A stretch of 8,688 nucleotides of DNA from contig JAICTU010000397.1 of assembly GCA_025936205.1 (NCBI GenBank), forward strand, positions 1 to 8,688, in the 5' to 3' direction. The number at the start of each line of letters is the position of its first letter. Within the stretch, counting starts at the first letter, position 1. The notes under the pieces were generated by a model that searched no databases, had not been told where the DNA came from, and worked only from the letters and a program-made list of their open reading frames with translations. This document shows, one piece after another, positions 6,532-8,688 of this stretch. Origin of the DNA: Polyangiaceae bacterium (GTDB lineage Bacteria; Myxococcota; Polyangia; Polyangiales; Polyangiaceae). A program made the position numbers and the translations under genes.

Positions 6532-6980
6532 CTGATCGAGCTCCAGGCTGCGAGGATTCGCGCTGACAGGGTGGGTTAACCTTGGCTGAATAGCATTTTC
6601 CCGAGGCGGTTTTGTAGCTGGAGCACTCACTTTTCGTGCGTGTCTCACCCGCCAGCGCAAATCTGCTTCAGAGCGGAGCGCTTGTGATTTACCAAGAAAC
6701 ACCGGCAGAGCCGCTGCGCGCTTCGATCGATGCTCGTGTGCAACCTTCGGCGCCGGATCCGTCAGCTCGAGCTGGGTCGCTGCGCGAGCGCCGGGGGCTC
6801 CCGCTCGCCCTGACGCTGATGGGCCACGAAGTGAGCGTGGCCGCTGTCGAGCGGTGCCCGCCGGCAGCGGCTCATGGACCAGGCGGCACTCTCGCGCTTT
6901 CGTAAGGGATCCGGTCGTGAAGCTGGGGTTCTGGCTCGCGAAACGCGCCAGAAGGGGGATTCTCGGTTACAAAGCTGGCC
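6532..6980. other. Non-coding divergent intergenic region (449 bases)
   Basis: Lies between the start of the secreted hydrolase (minus) and the start of the helicase (plus), so it should hold both promoters. Seen: a relatively AT-rich patch at about 6571-6620 next to the hydrolase gene, with an 8-base palindrome GGTTAACC at 6574-6581 and a weak extended -10-like TGCTATTCA (minus strand, 6587-6595) without a convincing -35. Nearer the helicase is a perfect 7+7 dyad (6929-6953). The short open frame at 6636-6905 (plus) has no Shine-Dalgarno and no recognisable protein. No tRNA or clear small RNA is seen. Confidence 0.6.
6929..6953. promoter_or_regulatory. Perfect dyad TTCTGGC-N11-GCCAGAA upstream of the helicase gene
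   Basis: Seven-base arms match perfectly, ending 27 bases before the GTG start of the helicase. The loop also contains CGCG-AAA-CGCG, so an RNA hairpin with a small bulge is possible. No T-run follows, so it is not a standard intrinsic terminator. It could be an operator for a dimeric regulator or a 5'-leader hairpin; which one cannot be told from sequence. Confidence 0.4.
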
Positions 6981-8688
6981 GTGAGCTCGGATCCCCGAAC
7001 CATCGACGAGGTTTTGGCGCCTTTGCTGCGTGCGCTGCGCTCGGCGCAGGCCGTGGTGGTGGAGGCACCGACCGGCTCGGGCAAATCCACGCAAAGTCCC
7101 CGCGCGCTGCTGGAGGGCGGCTGGGGTGCGGAGCGCGAGATCTGGGTCGCCGAGCCCCGGCGCGTCGCCGCCCAGCTGGCAGCGGAGCGGGTCGCTCGCG
7201 AGCTCGGGGAGAGCGTGGGTCAGCGCGTCGGCTACCGCGGGCGTTTCGAGCAGCGCGTGGGACCGGAAACACGGCTGTGCTTCGTGACGGACGGTGTACT
7301 GCTGGAGCGGCTCGCGAGCGCCGAGCGCGGTACCGGGATCGCCGTGGTGGTGCTCGATGAATTCCAGGAGCGGCGTCTCGCCAGCGAGCTCAGCTTGATG
7401 CTGCTGCGCCGGCGCCTCAAGACCGATGCGGGCCTGCGCATCGTGGTGCTCAGCCAGGGCTCCGAGACCCCACGGCTCGCGGCTTACCTGGGAGACGCTC
7501 CTCGCCTGCGCGGTGGCGCGGCCGAGTTTCCCGTGGAGATCGAGCATGAGGCCCCGAGCGAGGATTCGCGAGCGCTGCCCCAGCGGGTGGCGAGCGCCGT
7601 CGAGCGGCTCGTCAGCGCCAGTCCGCGCGGCGACATCCTCGCCTTCTTGCCCGGCGCGCTCGAGATCGAGCGCGCGAAGGAAGCACTGCACGCCTGGGCT
7701 GAACAGCACGAGCTCGACCTGGTGAGCTTGCACGGCGAGCTTCCGTTCGAGCTCGCGGCACGCGCGCTCGCCCCCGGGCGCCGCCGCCGGGTGGTGTTGT
7801 CCACGGACGTCGCAGAATCATCGATCTGGGTGGACGGAGTCAACGCGGTCATCGACTCGGGTTGGGTGCGCAGCGCCGAGTACACGCCCTGGAGCGAGCG
7901 ACCGCATTTCAAAGTGCGCGCCATCTCTCGAGCCCGTGCAGCGCGGCGGGCGGCGCGTGCGGGTAGCGGAGAGCCAGGCCGGGTCGTGCGCCTGTACAGT
8001 GCGGCCAGCCTGGAGGCGCAGCCCGAGCACGAGCTCACGGAGCTGCAACGGCTGGATCTCACGAGCGCGTTGCTCACGCTCTATGCCTGCAAGGTACCGC
8101 TCGCTGCCGAGCTGTGGCTGGACGCGCCGGCCGATGCAGCGCTCGACGCCGCGCGGGCGCAGCTGCAACGGCTCGGGCTCGCGAGCGGCGATCGGCTCAC
8201 GGATCTGGGGCGGCGCGCGTCAGCGTTGCCGGTGCCGCCGCGGCTGGCGCGCGTCGCGCTCGCCGGAGCCGAGCTCGGTATCGCGCGCCGGGCGTGCCTG
8301 GCGGTCGCGCTGCTGGCCGAGCGTGAGATCCGCCAGGACGCAGCGAGCACGCGGGACTCCGCGCGCGTCGATTGCGACATCGAGCACGCGATCCTGCTGT
8401 ACGCCTCGGCGGAGGCCCAGCGCTTCGCGCCACCGGCGCTGCTGCGCCTCGGGCTGCGCGCAGGGCCGGTCGACAGCGTGCGGCGCTGCTACGAGCGGCT
8501 GCTGGAGAACCTCACGGTGCGCGAGCCCGCGGCCGATGAAGACTCGCTCGACGCTGCAGCCACGCGGCGAGCGCTCGGGCTCGCCCTGCTCGCGGGCTTC
8601 CCCGAGCGCGTCGCGCGTCGGCGCGAACGCAGCAACGTGTTGCTGCTGTCGACGGGGCAGACCGCGGAATTGCTGCCGGAGAGCGTGG
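6981..8688 (+). CDS. HrpB-type DEAH-family ATP-dependent helicase with degenerate motifs (cut by right edge)
   Basis: Predicted nucleic-acid helicase of the HrpB branch; the role of bacterial HrpB is poorly known. Seen: the first 569 residues of a family usually above 800. RecA1 domain: EAPTGSGKST at 28-37 (Walker A, Lys35), AEPRRVAA at 57-64 (motif Ia), TDGVLLE at 103-109 (Ib), LDEFQER at 125-131 (motif II) and VLSQG at 156-160 (motif III position). RecA2: GDILAFLPGALEIE at 217-230 (motif IV), VVLSTDVAESS at 271-281 (motif V), RRAARAGS at 322-329 (motif VI). A helicase-associated helical region follows from about 345. Known HrpB versions are DEFH, SAT and QRxGRxGR, so motifs II, III and VI all depart here. 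Start: GTG at 6981 lies just before the conserved IDEVLAPLLRALRS segment; there is no ATG in the open stretch and only a distant purine run AGAAGGGGG about 23 bases upstream, so the start is uncertain. The frame is intact to the window edge. Confidence 0.85.
   Translation, partial: MSSDPRTIDEVLAPLLRALRSAQAVVVEAPTGSGKSTQSPRALLEGGWGAEREIWVAEPRRVAAQLAAERVARELGESVGQRVGYRGRFEQRVGPETRLCFVTDGVLLERLASAERGTGIAVVVLDEFQERRLASELSLMLLRRRLKTDAGLRIVVLSQGSETPRLAAYLGDAPRLRGGAAEFPVEIEHEAPSEDSRALPQRVASAVERLVSASPRGDILAFLPGALEIERAKEALHAWAEQHELDLVSLHGELPFELAARALAPGRRRRVVLSTDVAESSIWVDGVNAVIDSGWVRSAEYTPWSERPHFKVRAISRARAARRAARAGSGEPGRVVRLYSAASLEAQPEHELTELQRLDLTSALLTLYACKVPLAAELWLDAPADAALDAARAQLQRLGLASGDRLTDLGRRASALPVPPRLARVALAGAELGIARRACLAVALLAEREIRQDAASTRDSARVDCDIEHAILLYASAEAQRFAPPALLRLGLRAGPVDSVRRCYERLLENLTVREPAADEDSLDAAATRRALGLALLAGFPERVARRRERSNVLLLSTGQTAELLPESV

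Noticed and set aside
5335..6579. Plus-strand open frame of 414 codons opposite the secreted hydrolase
   Set aside because: Antisense shadow of the PPC/SGNH gene; its repeats are just the complement of the Gly/Ser linker.
6532..6702. Earlier ATG at 6702 for the secreted hydrolase
   Set aside because: It would place about 57 polar, Arg-rich residues before an obvious signal peptide and would cover the likely promoter; the ATG at 6531 has a GGAG at suitable distance.
6636..6905. Plus-strand 89-codon open frame in the divergent intergenic region
   Set aside because: No Shine-Dalgarno, no recognisable motif, and composition like random GC-rich sequence.
6762..7733. Minus-strand 323-codon open frame opposite the helicase start
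   Set aside because: Antisense shadow of the HrpB-like gene, with no domain of its own.
1..8688. tRNA, rRNA, CRISPR array, insertion sequence, phage or defence genes
   Set aside because: I looked on both strands and saw no cloverleaf with a CCA-end pattern, no regularly spaced repeats other than the linker minisatellite, and no transposase, integrase or defence-type protein.

Overview
The window is GC-rich bacterial chromosome with strong G/C preference at third codon positions, which opens long false frames on the antisense strand. A menaquinone-type (type B) succinate dehydrogenase operon, Gly/Ser-rich linkers in a secreted multidomain protein, and the general codon style suggest a myxobacterium (Myxococcota, Polyangia-like). 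This assignment is inferred from style; there is no rRNA or other marker gene in the window.

Layout from left to right: (i) the N-terminal part of a probable SAM-dependent methyltransferase on the minus strand, cut by the left edge; (ii) a compact minus-strand sdhC-sdhA-sdhB operon with 4-base stop/start overlaps at both junctions; (iii) a 110-base AT-rich divergent promoter region holding a clear LysR-type palindrome (ATTAG-N5-CTAAT) and a weaker second box exactly 31 bases away; (iv) a plus-strand LysR-family regulator that most likely controls the sdh operon and itself; (v) a minus-strand secreted protein, converging on the regulator with a 17-base overlap, built as signal peptide, PPC domain, Gly/Ser linker, PPC domain, linker, SGNH/GDSL hydrolase; (vi) a 449-base non-coding divergent region with a perfect 7+7 dyad; (vii) a plus-strand HrpB-type DEAH-family helicase, cut by the right edge, with substitutions in motifs II, III and VI.

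Functionally, the left half is a respiratory module: SdhA oxidises succinate to fumarate, SdhB carries electrons through three Fe-S clusters, and SdhC, a five-helix diheme cytochrome b, passes them to quinone. The LysR protein and tandem boxes give a plausible activation circuit. The right half is unrelated: a cell-envelope or extracellular esterase-like protein and an atypical helicase. I see no CRISPR array, insertion sequence, phage gene, tRNA or rRNA. The most unusual items are the degenerate helicase motifs, the LysR-box geometry at sdhC, and the duplicated PPC domains joined by a 27-base tandem repeat.
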